Source: Phaeosaccion multiseriatum (Eukaryota; Ochrophyta, other classes). From it: 64,000 nt of DNA. Below the pieces are notes generated by a model. The model saw only the letters and a list, made by a program, of their open reading frames with translations. It had not been told where the DNA came from and searched no databases. This document shows, one piece after another, positions 34,401 to 44,646 of this stretch (positions are counted from its first letter, which is position 1; each line of letters begins with the position of its first letter). The position numbers were made by a program, and so were the translations under genes. Location of the stretch: positions 2,914,001 to 2,978,000 of the forward strand of contig OZ218950.1 of the NCBI GenBank assembly GCA_965112735.1. Direction: 5' to 3'.

Positions 34401-34444
34401 TTCGCCACAGCTGCGCGGCCAACACAAGGGAAGACATGATCTGA
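31427..34444 (+). CDS. Coiled-coil, low-complexity protein (IQCE-like coil motif), single exon
   Basis: Uninterrupted 1,005-codon frame from the first ATG (MKVSPLLMSTYTSKKRVAGG). Residues about 75-230 form a coiled coil (RLENQLEKAERAVAALL; LREHAAALQEDLRRREKEL) ending with LALSKEEYYREVLRLRALL. This is almost the same block that ends the coil of the divergent neighbour (AQAEEYYREVLRLRKVV). YY-x-E-x-x-RLR blocks occur in IQCE-type ciliary proteins, a resemblance only. The remainder is disordered: acidic Asp/Glu runs, poly-Gln, poly-Lys, Arg-Gly-rich and His-rich tracts with several RRPQSARP/RRPMSAG/KRPQRPASA-like motifs (about 32290, 33535, 33945). It ends MYEAAKGQAMRNIRHSCAA. A 3-kb intronless frame amid intron-rich genes is unusual, as is the same feature of its partner. 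Function unknown; a shared complex with the partner is inferred from the common motif and divergent pairing. Confidence 0.75.
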   Translation: MKVSPLLMSTYTSKKRVAGGRRSSGYGREPISRQQLQQQRAYTCSSAGGRGVREQPILAHQYQPVPGSMEERLRDTTAVLKRTKKEMQLKSSACSRLENQLEKAERAVAALLAGGDAGAGLGPLSSSLSPQRLAAIRRELEKGQLVRKLREHAAALQEDLRRREKELHQLKQSQRVSQLTELALSKEEYYREVLRLRALLADCRCPHTALEQQRNTQSGLSSAMSPTSASRAAGKGVRVSFKEEGWAASLRKDSDTDRRISAAPRRSYQQQRRRAKRPHVITRVSRRPQSARPYDARVDQCDYVDSVFDDDDDDIDVDEDVLYRADFGEEEGMGDEEEEREEEDGIHRREGQAKRAKDDDDDDDEESSLEGERFAEGSLRRPSQQRSAQNTIEEDYEGESFENDSDGKSDASIALYTVEDREAAEEGEEPSKCGQQREKKKKKKQQQQQQQQQSPSRKTSARRDNSTERGGKGQQVEVLEHEDDEEEVEEVQSSPLDARVHTILYSSTEEGGLERAAVCTPPSRRGKRRSLPGAVEEEEEEEEEEGEENGPEPGGRGGGRGGGAERCCQGSHGQLPSSSRGNSNTTSSSSRPLRQPLSMPHSDHCHHCGGLSLYDQEEEEEYPHLQLHHHQPQRRRPRPPSASAGRGGRRHDSGPWVAINSKGGGPAGPAGAARGGPSSVSPPSSRRVYSPGRGSGRRAVKRRRPMSAGAALVKARRGRKNGGGQQQQQQQPQWQQPWQRQRQRQQWQRQDEEWGAAGMEHGRAAPPEGSSSSFAFFDDGDEAARGGGGRWRSVTSTHGNNRSSSSSHHHHHYHHPHERQGGFDEDGDVSPRVVAARAKRPQRPASASVRRGPFGAAAAHASQRVVYSRSRRTGSGARPRQGGRKLLRLQEGEEEGEEEEEEEEEEEEDGEEDDDEGEEVGEGRGSFAYRGRSRGCASSPVIRCLSHQHQHQHQQHRCHQREEAGEEGRDTDGMLQVQDMYEAAKGQAMRNIRHSCAANTREDMI

Positions 34445-35022
34445 GGCTTGCTTTGCGCTTTTCGTTTCGCTTTCCGTTTCTGGGCCTGCCTCTGCTTCTG
34501 CTTCCTCTTCTTGCCCCCCCCCCCCAAATCCCCACCCCTTCCCTTGAGACCTCTCTGCCCCTCTTCCTCGTGCGTGTCGTGGGGTAAGAGGAGTAGGAGA
34601 GAGGTGTTGGGAGGGAGAGAGGTTCCTGGTGAAGTGAAGAGCTCTCCTCCATCTTTGCTGGGCGAACCCCCACGACGTCATGAAGAGAAGGGCTGCTTGA
34701 ATATCCAATTCCAATAACCGTCCCTCTCAGGGGTTGTTCCTATTCACTTTACTTCTACAAATAATCGGCGACTACGACACATGCCATGCCCAAGGCCTAT
34801 TTGATCAAAGTCGAGGATGGAAGGAAGCAAGCAAAGGGTTCGACAGAGCAACCCAAGCGCCTCCGAAAGCGCTCTCCGACGACAATGGCTGGCCAAGGGT
34901 ACCGTACCAACACCTGCCGCACGCCTAAGGGGGGGCACCGCTCTCTCGGGAGCAGAAGCGGTAGCTGCAAGCTACCACAGCTGCAAGGTACCACTACCCT
35001 CACGACGACAAGGGCTCTCCCT

Positions 35023-35078
<56 letters not shown>

Positions 35079-35168
35079 CCCCTCTCTCTGATCTGTGCTG
35101 TGCTGGGCTCCCCTGCTATTGCTGCGATGGGGGCGGTGAAAGCACAGATCCCGGCCCGGGCCTTGAAA
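34445..35168. other. Intergenic between convergent genes
   Basis: Contains both 3' UTRs and a (TC)n tract at about 35025-35085. No coding or RNA gene recognised. Confidence 0.4.
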
Positions 35169-36549
35169 CTATGCGTCCTCCTGAGTGGAGCTGTTGCCGC
35201 TTGTGCCCCCGCCACTGAGCCCCGCGGCCTCTAGATGCTTGGTGAGAGCCGGAAACCTGTCTGGGTCCTGCAGGAGGTCAGGATCATCCTTGACGACTTT
35301 GGAGGCGTCATCCCTCGCCTTGTGGAGGTAGAGCTTCTCTAGGCGGTCGATAACGGGCACATTCTTGCCGTGCCGAGCCCCGGGGGGCAGCAGAATGCCC
35401 GTGCTTATACACGCCTTGTCCAGCGTCTCTGCGGCGGCAGGCAGGGGCGCCGGGGGAGGCGTCGGAGAGGTGCATGGGACACGGCGGTACAGGCATAGGG
35501 TGTGTGCGTAAGAGAGAGAGGGTGTGAGAGCGGACAGCAACAGAGAAGGCGGGGGGCAAGCCAAGGCAAGCTGCATTGGATAGGGCGTCGACAAGCGTAC
35601 CGCTTCTTACCATTGAAAAGCGTCTCCGCCTTGGTCCTGACCAAGTGGCTGCTGGTCTCCCCCCCCTCTGCGCCCTCCTGCCCTTCAAGCTGCTGCTGCT
35701 GCTGCTGCTGCTGCCCCTCTGTTGCTGCCCCATCGTCCTCCACGATCCTGTCAGATCCCTTGTGGACGTCCACGTCGTCCTTCTTGCCCAGAAACTGGCG
35801 GTACGCCTTGCTCAGAGGCCTTTGCTTCATCTCCGCCTGTGTGTGTGCGTGTGTGTGGTGGTGGTGCGCGTTGTCAGAGCGAGGTCAAACATTCCAATAA
35901 TACGCTTTGCGAGGGAGCGAGTCAGTCCAACGCGATCCGAGCTCGCAGAGCAGCAACAAGCACCATACAAGTCGACACACCCGACGCCTCGCGTGCAGTA
36001 GACCGCCGGGTGTACACAGGCACCGAGGTAGCAGCAGGAGCAACACTCTCGACTCACTTTTTGCTTCTCCGCGTCTGCTGCCGCCGTCGCTTGCCAAGCC
36101 CTTTTCACGTCTGCGGGCAGACAGCAGAGCGGATCCACCTCCGCTTCCCTCGCCGCCGCCTCGTGCTCCTTTCGCTTCTTCTCTTCCGACGTTGGAGGTG
36201 AGGGTCCAAAGGTACTCTTCGCACTCGGACCAAAGCCACTGCTTGCGCTAACACCGTCCTCCTCGCCTTTACCCTTACCCTTCCCCTTCCCCTTCTTCTT
36301 CTTCTTTTTCTTCTTCCCCTTACTAGCTGAGCCTGCCTCTACCCCCTCCTTGGACCCATCGAGTACGTCATCTAGAGCGCCGTCGAGAATGTCGTCTAAG
36401 GAATCTGCTCCTCCTCCCCCCCCCCCTCCTCCTCCTCCTCCTCCTCCCCCTCCCCCTCCGTCACCTCCTCCTCCATCACCTCCTTCTCCTCCTCCCTCAC
36501 CTCCTCCAGGCAAAGGAATGTCATCCAGGAGTGAGTCCAGGTCATCCAT
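35169..36549 (-). CDS. Unknown protein with poly-Gly and Lys-rich linker
   Basis: Three exons in phase, 36549-36058, 35836-35611, 35428-35169, give 325 aa. It begins MDDLDSLLDDIPLPGG, then a poly-Gly tract encoded by (CCT)n, DSLDDILDGALDDVLDG, and an alternating Lys/Gly stretch. A more ordered part follows: DPLCCLPADVKRAWQATAAA, RPLSKAYRQFLGKKDDVDV, and a C-terminal segment with ILLPPGARHGKNVPVIDRLE and DPDLLQDPDRFPALTKHLEA. The last two look like a conserved globular domain, but I do not recognise it. The start is the first ATG in frame. The DDLDSLLDD/SLDDILDGALDD repeats are short acidic amphipathic helices that could be interaction motifs (inference). It lies 166 bp from the divergent RRM gene. 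Confidence 0.7.
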
Positions 36550-36715
36550 CGGCAAACAAAAAGAGGAGAGAGAGGAAGCGGCTGTGGGGGATGGCCACAG
36601 CCAAGTCCTGACACCAAAAAAAATAGATGTCTACTTTGAGAGTAGAGAATTGGGTGCTGCGCGGCTCACCGGCCTCGATTATCTCCTCTCCTTCACTCCC
36701 AAGCAACGCACGAAC
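36550..36715. promoter_or_regulatory. Divergent upstream region, unknown protein / RRM protein
   Basis: 166 bp between start codons. An A-run (36615-36623) and otherwise mixed sequence. An upstream coding extension of the RRM gene in frame (YLLSFTPKQRTN) is open but lacks its own ATG. Confidence 0.4.
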
Positions 36716-37868
36716 ATGACTACCATTTACATCAAGGACGTGCCTGAGGGAACCACTGAGGGCGATGTGCTCCAGGCAGTAGGCGGGTACGGGCAGGTTG
36801 CGGACGGCGGCGTCGCTCTCCCAGAGGGGCGATCCTTCTCTTTTGTCACCTTCCTCACGGAGGAGCAGGCCGAGGTGAGGGGGGGGGGGGGAGGACGGAC
36901 GAAGGGCGAAACTAGTGCCAGGAGGAGGAGGAGCAGCAGTACTAGCAGTGGCGTGGCTGCGGGTGAAGAGAATGAGGCGGGCAGACGGAAGCTCGGGGGC
37001 ACAAAGTGCGGAACATGGGGCGGGCAGGGGAGTGAGGCGGGCAGGGAGGGGGGGAGGATTGTGCAGACGAGCTTGTGTTTTGATGGGGAAGGGAAGGGCG
37101 TGCCCCAGTGGTGCTGCAGCTGGGCACTCTCAGAGTACTTTGGGCACTTGATATAGCAGAACAAAGAACAAGGAAGGAAGGATCCACCGTTGAAGAACAC
37201 CAAAAACAGCAGCGAAACGAAGAGCGTGGACGTGGTGGCTCGGGCGGATGATAGGCGTTGGGCTAGAGCGTGCACTTCATTGTTTGCGCAGCTCCCCGTT
37301 TCACAGCCCTGTGCTGGGGCTGTATCTGATCTTCCGTGGATCTGAAATTGAACCGGTTGTGTTGCTGCTGTTGCTGCTGCTAACCCGCCCCCCCCCCCGC
37401 CGCCGCCCACTCTCCCTGTGCTCTTCTCCGTCGCGCAACTGCACGCGCACAGGCTGCTGCCGCCGCGGGCTCTTGCAACATCGCCGGAACGGACTGCATT
37501 GTCGAGATGCGGACCGGATCTCGTCGGGGACTGGGCCCCCAGGTGCCCGAGGGAACTGGCACCAGGTGAGAGAAGAAGCATAAGGCCGCTACTCTATCTC
37601 TTCTTTGAGTAAAGTCCCTCTCTCTCTCTCTCTCTCTATCTCTCTCTATTTCTCTCTCTCTCTTTCCCTCCCTCTCCTCCTCCTCTTGAACTTCAAGAGC
37701 CCTCTTTCTCGCCGCTCTCCCCGGCCAGTCTTCCCCCCCCCCCCCCTCCCTCCCCATCCACTTCCATCCCTCTCTAACATGCCGTTCTCTCCTCTCCCCT
37801 CCTTCCCTATTTCTTTCTGCCTACCCCCAACACCTTGAAAAACAAACCCAACACCACCACCACACACG

Positions 37869-37917
<49 letters not shown>

Positions 37918-38879
37918 GTGCCCACATCAACACAATACTACAGCCTATACGTCCCGGACGTGAGCGACAGCGCCACTGAGGAGGCCGTCCGCGAGGCCCT
38001 CTCCGGGTACGAGGTGCTCGGCGTGGACTTCCGCACGCGCTTCGCGGGGCAGCGATACGCCTTTGTGGAGCTCACCTCTGCCGAAGATGTGCAGAGCGTG
38101 CTCGCCAACGGAGCTGCCATTCAACTGGAGGGACAGAGCGTGGAGGTGGAGGAGAGGCGATCGGTGGCTCGTCCCCAGCGCGTCCGCGGTGTCAGGGTGA
38201 GTTATGAGTTAGTTCAAGAGGAAAGGTTTTAAAAGTAAATGTGGGGATACGTAGTACTTAGTATGTGTTGGCTGTTGGTGTGTTTTGGATTGGTGGTGGG
38301 CCGGTCTCCTTTTTTCTTTCGTCTTTTGTGTTATATTCCCCACCCCCCCCCCCACCCACCCTCTTTTCTCGGTCGTGTGCTTCGTAGTCGTGCCCTTCAT
38401 TCTCTGACCTTCTCCTTCCGCGTGTTAACTCTCCGTCCTTCCTTCCTTCCTCGTCTCAGCGCAACGGAGGCGGAGAGGGCAGGGGAGGCGGAGGCCGCCT
38501 AGAGAACCCCCCCGTGGCGGAGAACTCCGTCTACGTAAAGGGTTTCCCGGCCGAGACGACGGAGGATGAGATCAAGGCGGCATTTGCCGACTACGGAGAG
38601 ATTGTGTCCACTATTGTCAGGGTCAAGGGAGACGAGGACGACGTGCGCACCTGGGCCTTTGTAGAGTACTCTGAGCCGTCGTGTGTGATGGCTGCTCTCG
38701 AGGGCATCGCCAATGCAGGAGGACTGGTGCTGTGCGGCGAGAGTGTGACTGTGGAGGAGAGGAAGTCCACGCCCAAGCCATTCGGGTCCGGAGGAAGGCG
38801 GAGCAATAGGAGACGGGGAGGAGGAGGTTCGAGGAGGAGGGCGCAGGACGGCGACGGCGGAGGCATGGAGGAGCACTAA
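36716..38879 (+). CDS. RNA-binding protein with three RRM domains
   Basis: Exons 36716-36874, 37453-37565, 37944-38196, 38460-38879 join in phase (314 aa). RRM1: TTIYIKDVPEGTTEGDVLQA with RNP1-like RSFSFVTF, completed in exon 2 (AGTDCIVEMRTG). RRM2: SLYVPDVSDSATEEAVREAL with RNP1 QRYAFVEL. RRM3: NSVYVKGFPAETTEDEIKAAF with RNP1 RTWAFVEY. Each contains the beta1 (RNP2) and beta3 (RNP1) aromatic residues. The tail is Arg/Gly-rich (GGRRSNRRRGGGGSRRR), as in proteins that bind RNA or assemble in granules. RRM2 and RRM3 both end V-E-V/TVEERxS, which suggests internal duplication. RRM2 and RRM3 loosely recall G3BP-type or Tra2-type domains, but no orthologue can be named. Role in mRNA processing or translation is inferred. 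Confidence 0.88.
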
Positions 38880-39461
38880 AGAGCTTAAAGAAGTCGGAGA
38901 GGGCGGCTTGCTTGACTTTTGCTTGACTCTTTTTTTGGAGAGAGAAAAAGAGAGGAGGGGGGGGGGGTGTACCATGTGAGGGGCGGGGAAAGGAAGAGTC
39001 AATGGGCGAACCAAACTATAATCTCAGGGAACAGAGAAGGAAGAGGAGGGAAAGCAAACGGGAAAGCTTGCCAGAGAACAAGGGAGAAAAAAACCCCACG
39101 GGGAGAAAGTGTGCGGAGAGGGGTAGGGGTTAGGAGGGGGAGAGGACTGCATGCCAGCTGTGACTGGCGCAGAGCAGAAGTAAGGCGTATAGACATAGCA
39201 GCAAGGCAGAGCAGAGCAGAGCAGAGCAGAGAGGGCCCAACGAACGGCAGTGCGAGGCGGAGAGGAGAGGTAGTAGCGTACCAAGAGGACGAAAAGAAAC
39301 AAGTCCCCTGATCGATCGATACATCCATCCGACAAGATTTTTTTGTTACGGGATAATACAAAGGTTGAGGGGGGGGTGGGGTGGGGTCTCGCCGCAGCCC
39401 ACCCCACACAGCCGAATTAACACCAATTCAGATCTATAGACCTTCCATTGGGCTGCAACCC

Positions 39462-39510
<49 letters not shown>

Positions 39511-40199
39511 GTTGGACTTTGTCTTATGCCTACGAAAGGCCTCCTCCGAACCTTCGAAGCAGAGCAGCGACGGCAGCAGGCGACGTACAGGGCGGCGACA
39601 TTGCGTTTGTTGGCGCGTTCTACTGTGTTGTGTGTGTGTTGTTGACTCTTCCACCTGCTTCTTCTTGTGATTCGCCTTTGAGTTCCGACTACCGTGAGTG
39701 GCAGCAGCACGCCCGTGAGTGAGTGAGAGAGTGTGCCCGCGCAATGTTTTGGAACTACTATTGTAATTATTTTATTTTTTAAAGTACCCCGACGCAGCAA
39801 CCCGGCTCCTGTGGTACTCTACCGAAGACCGTACGTCTGTGTGACGCACGAGCGACAAAGCGGGGGAGTGGAGGGGCAATGGGAGGGGCAAGGGAGGGGA
39901 GTGGAGGGGCAATGGGAGGGGCAAGGGAAGGGGTAATGGGAGGGGTGGGCAGGCAGACGGGCGGACACAACACGAGTGGGGAGGGAGGGGCAGACAGACA
40001 GGGGGAGCAAGAGCAGTACGTACGTAAGTGGATGGATCAAGTGGGTGGATCCCGCCTCCCTCCCTCCCTCCCTCCCTCCCCTCCCTCCCTCGCTCAGGAG
40101 TCTCACAAAGCAGTAGCGATACCTCCTCCCAGCACACCCTTGCCATACACCCACAACCACCCACCAAACACGATACCACAATTACAAACTACGAAGTAC
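38880..40199. other. Intergenic between convergent genes, with small repeats
   Basis: Holds (GCAGA)n at about 39206-39230, a (TC)n tract at 39467-39508, a G-rich minisatellite (GGAGGGGCAATGGGAGGGGC units, about 39868-39950), and a (CCCT)n run at about 40056-40080. Open frames in this stretch are repeat-driven or have no similarity. No gene supported. Confidence 0.45.
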
Positions 40200-41654
40200 T
40201 TACGTAACTATTACGCTAACGTTTTGTATGAATCTCACCTTGAACTTCTTGTCTTGTTTCTTGACCTTTAGCAATCCGATGGGCACCTGTATACCGAACA
40301 CGGCAGCGAGGGCGAAGCACCCCCGAATGGGCATGAGGGCCTGCGTGGAGGCCAGCAGAATCAGACCAGCGTTGAAGAAGGTGCCGAACGCGAGGGTGTT
40401 GTAGAGGTTGCTCTGGGGCATCATGGTGGTCATGGGGGTGGGGGTGGGGGGGAGTGAAGGAGACGGAGAGAAGGAGGGAGGGAGGGATGGAGGGAAGAGG
40501 CAAGTGAGAGTGAAGGACTGAAAAACGCAATGCATGAAAATTGCAGGAGTCTTGCGATGCACCTCAGTGCGTACACAAATACACACCACGCGCGCACACA
40601 CACATGCACACATATAAACGCACATACACACAAGTCCACACCACGTGCACACACACACACACACACACACCTGCACAAGCTCCATGCGACTGAAGGCTCG
40701 CTCCGCCTCAAGCACTCTGACCCTGAGTTTGAGATCGCCCGCCTCGAGCTTCTGAATGGTGTCATCCACGCGGCTCACTCGCCGGGGCTGCTGTACCAGC
40801 GCCTTGATGTCCTCGGGCCTCCACCCCACCTGACACCAAGTAGAAAGAGAGGGGGGGGGGGAGAGAGAGAGAGGGAGAGCAGAGGGAAGGGGGGGGCGGG
40901 AAGCGAGAGAGAGAGAGAGAGAGAGAGGGAGGGAGGGAGAGAGAGAGAGGGAGGGAGAGAGGGAGCGAGGGAGCGAGGGAGGGGGACAGAGGAGAGAGCA
41001 CACGTCTGTCAGTCACCATCGACCCGTACAACTCACTTCACCTTCCTTCCCTTCCTTTTGTGCCCCAATGTTGTATGCATACACGCAGTACATCGCACTG
41101 ATCGTACCTTCTCCAAGAAGGACTTGCCCAGCGTGACGAAGACACTCCCGTCCTTAAGGTCCAACAGCTCCTTGAGGAAGGGCTGTGCAAGGCGTGTGAG
41201 GTCATAGGACGGATCCAGGCCCTTGCCGATACCGTCCAGGGACGTGAAGGCGCGGAACACGAAGGTGAAGCTGTGGTGGTGGTGTAGTGTGCGTTTGCGA
41301 TGTGCGGTTGTCGTTGTTGTTGGGAGGGGGGGGGGGGGAGGGGGAGTCAGAGAGACTTTGGTTGTGAGGAATAAATGACTTATGGCTTGGGAGTAGACTT
41401 TGTCAGACAGACTTGTCTCTCCATCTAAGAGTGAGTGCACACATTCGGTGCACGCACACGCACACGCGCCGCCCTCCCTCCTCCCGCCAAGCAAGAGGCT
41501 ATTATGAGGCGGGTGCCGGGTGGGGTTGTGGCGGGTGGGGTTGTGGCGGGTGGTTCTTCTGCAGAGAAGGCCGCTCCAATCCCTCCCCTCTCCTCTCCTC
41601 TCCTCTCTCCTTCTTCCCAAGTCTACTTTCACTTACACTGGAGGGAACTGTCAA

Positions 41655-41687
<33 letters not shown>

Positions 41688-42587
41688 AGGGGGTAGGAGG
41701 GGGAGGGGGGGTGGAACGAGTCGTTAGGCGATGTCGAATGGAGAGCAACACAGTTAATCACTTGCAGAGGGAGCGGCGCGAGTGGGCGCGTGAACGGGGG
41801 CCAAACAACTTGTCATGTGAGATGAAAGAGAGCCCCGCAAAAGCATCTCTTCTCCGCTCCTTCCTTCTTCTTGCTCAAACGCCTCGGCGAGTCAAGCCTC
41901 AGAGAAGAGCGAAGGACCAACACGCGACCCTCAACCTGGTGTCACAAATGGCTCACCCACCTTGAAAGGCACGTCGGAGGACACGCTGAGGAGATCCTCT
42001 CCGAGCTTGGCCCTTCGCTCCTTGCGCAGGGTCTTGGCGTCGGCCTGAGGCACATGGGTAGAGGTATATGGGCAGAGAGGGGGACATGAGACATGAGCCG
42101 AGTCAAGCGAAAACACCTTTCAAGAGAGGCAACTTTCTATTGTTCACGAGACAACGCGACTGTTTGACAGAGCCCCAAGGGCGTCCGTCCTTTGCCATGC
42201 TGATTGCCCAGCCAAGGTAGATAACAGTATCATTGACAGCTCAACTATCGGAAGTAGAGAAACGAGAGAGAGAGAAAGAGAGGGAGAGAGAGAGAGAAAG
42301 CAGACGAGAAAGACAAGAGACCGTGGTTGGGGGGGGGGGGGGGGAAGGACAAAGTCAGAGAGGGAGAGAGAGATTCCATTGGCTTCGCACCTTGTCTAGC
42401 TCCTGCACCCAAGGCTGCTTGTCATTAATCTGCTTGGTGAACTCCCCCAGGAAGGACCTCGCAATCTTCTCCACGCTGATGCGGTCGGCCCCCTTCCTGA
42501 GGATACCCATTTCCTGCAAGGCGTCACACACTCCCTTGTAGCTGTCCTCGTACGTTGCGAAGATGAGGTTCACAAAACCGCTGCGAC

Positions 42588-42631
<44 letters not shown>

Positions 42632-44646
42632 GAGATCAGAAACAGCGAAAGTGTCTTTTGAGGGCAGGGAGAGGCCAGCGCGGGAGCAAGCGACCGCCTC
42701 TGCAACAAGCAATCGCCTCTCCCCTCAGCTCAGCTCAGCTCAGCTCAGCTCAACCAAAAGTCCCGCTCAACGCATTATTCCCCTCCCCTCAAGTCTCTCA
42801 CCTGCGCACATTGGGCTGAAACTCGTCCACCATGCCAAAGTCATAAAACACGAGAGAGCCGCCATAGTCCGCGTCGCACGCCACATTGCCCGGGTGGGGG
42901 TCGCAGTGAAAGAAGCCAAAGCGGCACAGCTGGGTGAGGTATGCCTCTGCGCTTCTCTTGGCCAGCAGCTTTCGGTCAATGCCGGCAGCGTCAATAGCCT
43001 CAAGGTCATTGACTTTGATGCCGGGGACGAACTCCATGGTGATGACACGCTCCGAGGTGAGGTTGGTGTACACTCCGGGCACTTTGACATACTTTGTGTC
43101 CTTGAAGTTGTTGGCGAAGGTAATGGCGTTCTGAGCCTCAATGTTGTAGTCAATCTCTCGGTACAAGAGCTTTGCGCTCTCTTCGTAGACGCGCACCCAG
43201 TCGCGGTCGGCGCCGTCAAATTTGGGGTCCAGTTTGTCGAAAATGGTGACGGCCAGCTTGAGATTCTGAAGGTCCTGATCGAACAGCGACTTGAGCCCCT
43301 GGCGCTGCACCTTGACTGCTACTTTCTGATCAGTGCCCTTGAGGTAGGCTGTGTGCACCTGCCCTAACGAGGCCGCGGCCAAGGGCACCTCACTGAAATT
43401 GTCGTAAATCTCATCCACGGGGCTCCCCAAGTCCTCCTCGATAATCTGCTTTGCCTTCTCAACGCTGAAGCCAGGCACCTGGTCCTGCAACAACACAAGC
43501 TCTTTAATGTACTCAGGAGGTACCACGTCGATGCGCGTGGACAGCAGCTGGCCTAGCTTGATGAAAGTAGGGCCCAGACGAAGCAGGCCCTCCCTGAGCT
43601 TCGCTGCAAGAATGACTCTCGCCTCGGACCTCTCCTCCGCTGTCACTTTCCTGAGCTTTGCCTCTTTGAGTCCAAACTTTATGGCAAACAAGTAAATCTC
43701 CAGGCTTCGAGAAATAGCCGACCCTACTCCTCGTCTGTTCCACCCAGCCTCAATGTCAAGCGCCTCCACAGCACCGGTCGAGGAGGCCGCTTCGTTCGCA
43801 GAGTTGCTGTCGTCCTTCCTGAACGTTGAAGATAATGAGCGGCTCTTCCCCACCGCCCGCGACGCCAGCGCCCTCGTAAAGTCCCTCTTTCGCAAGTCTC
43901 CCTCTCTGAATGTATGTATGCACAACATTGACATTGCATTGCACCCACGGAGGAGGAGGAGGAGGAGGAGCAGCAGCAGTAGGAGGAGGAGAAGAGGGTG
44001 GACGAGGAGGAGCAGCAACAGGAGTACGAGAGGGAGAGAAGGGCGTAAGTACAGGATTTAGGCAGCTAAGGGTAAGCTCAAGAGATCGGGCCAGCAACAT
44101 GTACTGCTAAGAACTTATTGAACAACAAGTAGAAGCCAAAAACAGTCAAGGGGCGGCCGCTCTGCCCAGCAGCAAGTGCACTTTATCCATCAAGCAATCG
44201 GCCCCGGCCCAACAGGGGAATGAGGCAGTCACATCATCTAGAGAACAACATGGACGTCAAGTCATGCTCTCGAAAGACAGCCTAACACAGCGATGTAAAG
44301 GATTGGGAACGTACATAGCCGCCCGGAAGATGTCCTTCGTCTTGATCTTTCGCCACAGGCCAGCGTTGAGCGAAGCCTTGCCCTTGGACGGAAGGGCAAT
44401 CGCGCTCTTCATCACCAACCCCTGCCCATGCTGCCCCCTCCTCTGCTGACGCTGCTGCTGGTGACGATGGAGGCCATTTCCATTCACTGACCCTCTCCCA
44501 GGTGCGGTGGTAAAGGCAGGAGCGTTGGGGGAAGAGCATGACGACGAGCACGGAGAGAGAGAAAAGCCGAATGCTGCGACTGGAGTTGTCGCGCTGTAGG
44601 TGGCTCCCACGGCACCGAGGACCGCCCCAGCAGCGGTCACCCTCAT
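40200..44646 (-). CDS. Plastid-targeted ABC1/ADCK atypical kinase (ABC1K)
   Basis: Eight exons: 44646-44315, 43905-42802, 42580-42391, 42044-41961, 41647-41637 (11 nt), 41270-41108, 40829-40671, 40412-40200; 751 aa in one frame. N-terminus: signal peptide [20 protein letters not shown] followed by VAAFGFS, a bipartite plastid presequence. The kinase core shows the family KxGQ block ([19 protein letters not shown]), Ala-rich loop [21 protein letters not shown], the catalytic HCDPHPGN and YDFGM motifs. C-terminal hydrophobic segments ([33 protein letters not shown]) suggest membrane anchoring. Known relatives: plastoglobule/thylakoid ABC1Ks acting in prenylquinone metabolism and stress. A possible GTGAGA donor lies 39 nt before the stop, so the true C-terminus could differ. 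The longer frame upstream of 44646 lacks ATG. Confidence 0.93.

Noticed and set aside
38919-39311. 130-codon ORF downstream of the RRM gene
   Set aside because: No similarity, purine-rich composition and overlap with simple repeats; more likely 3' flank.
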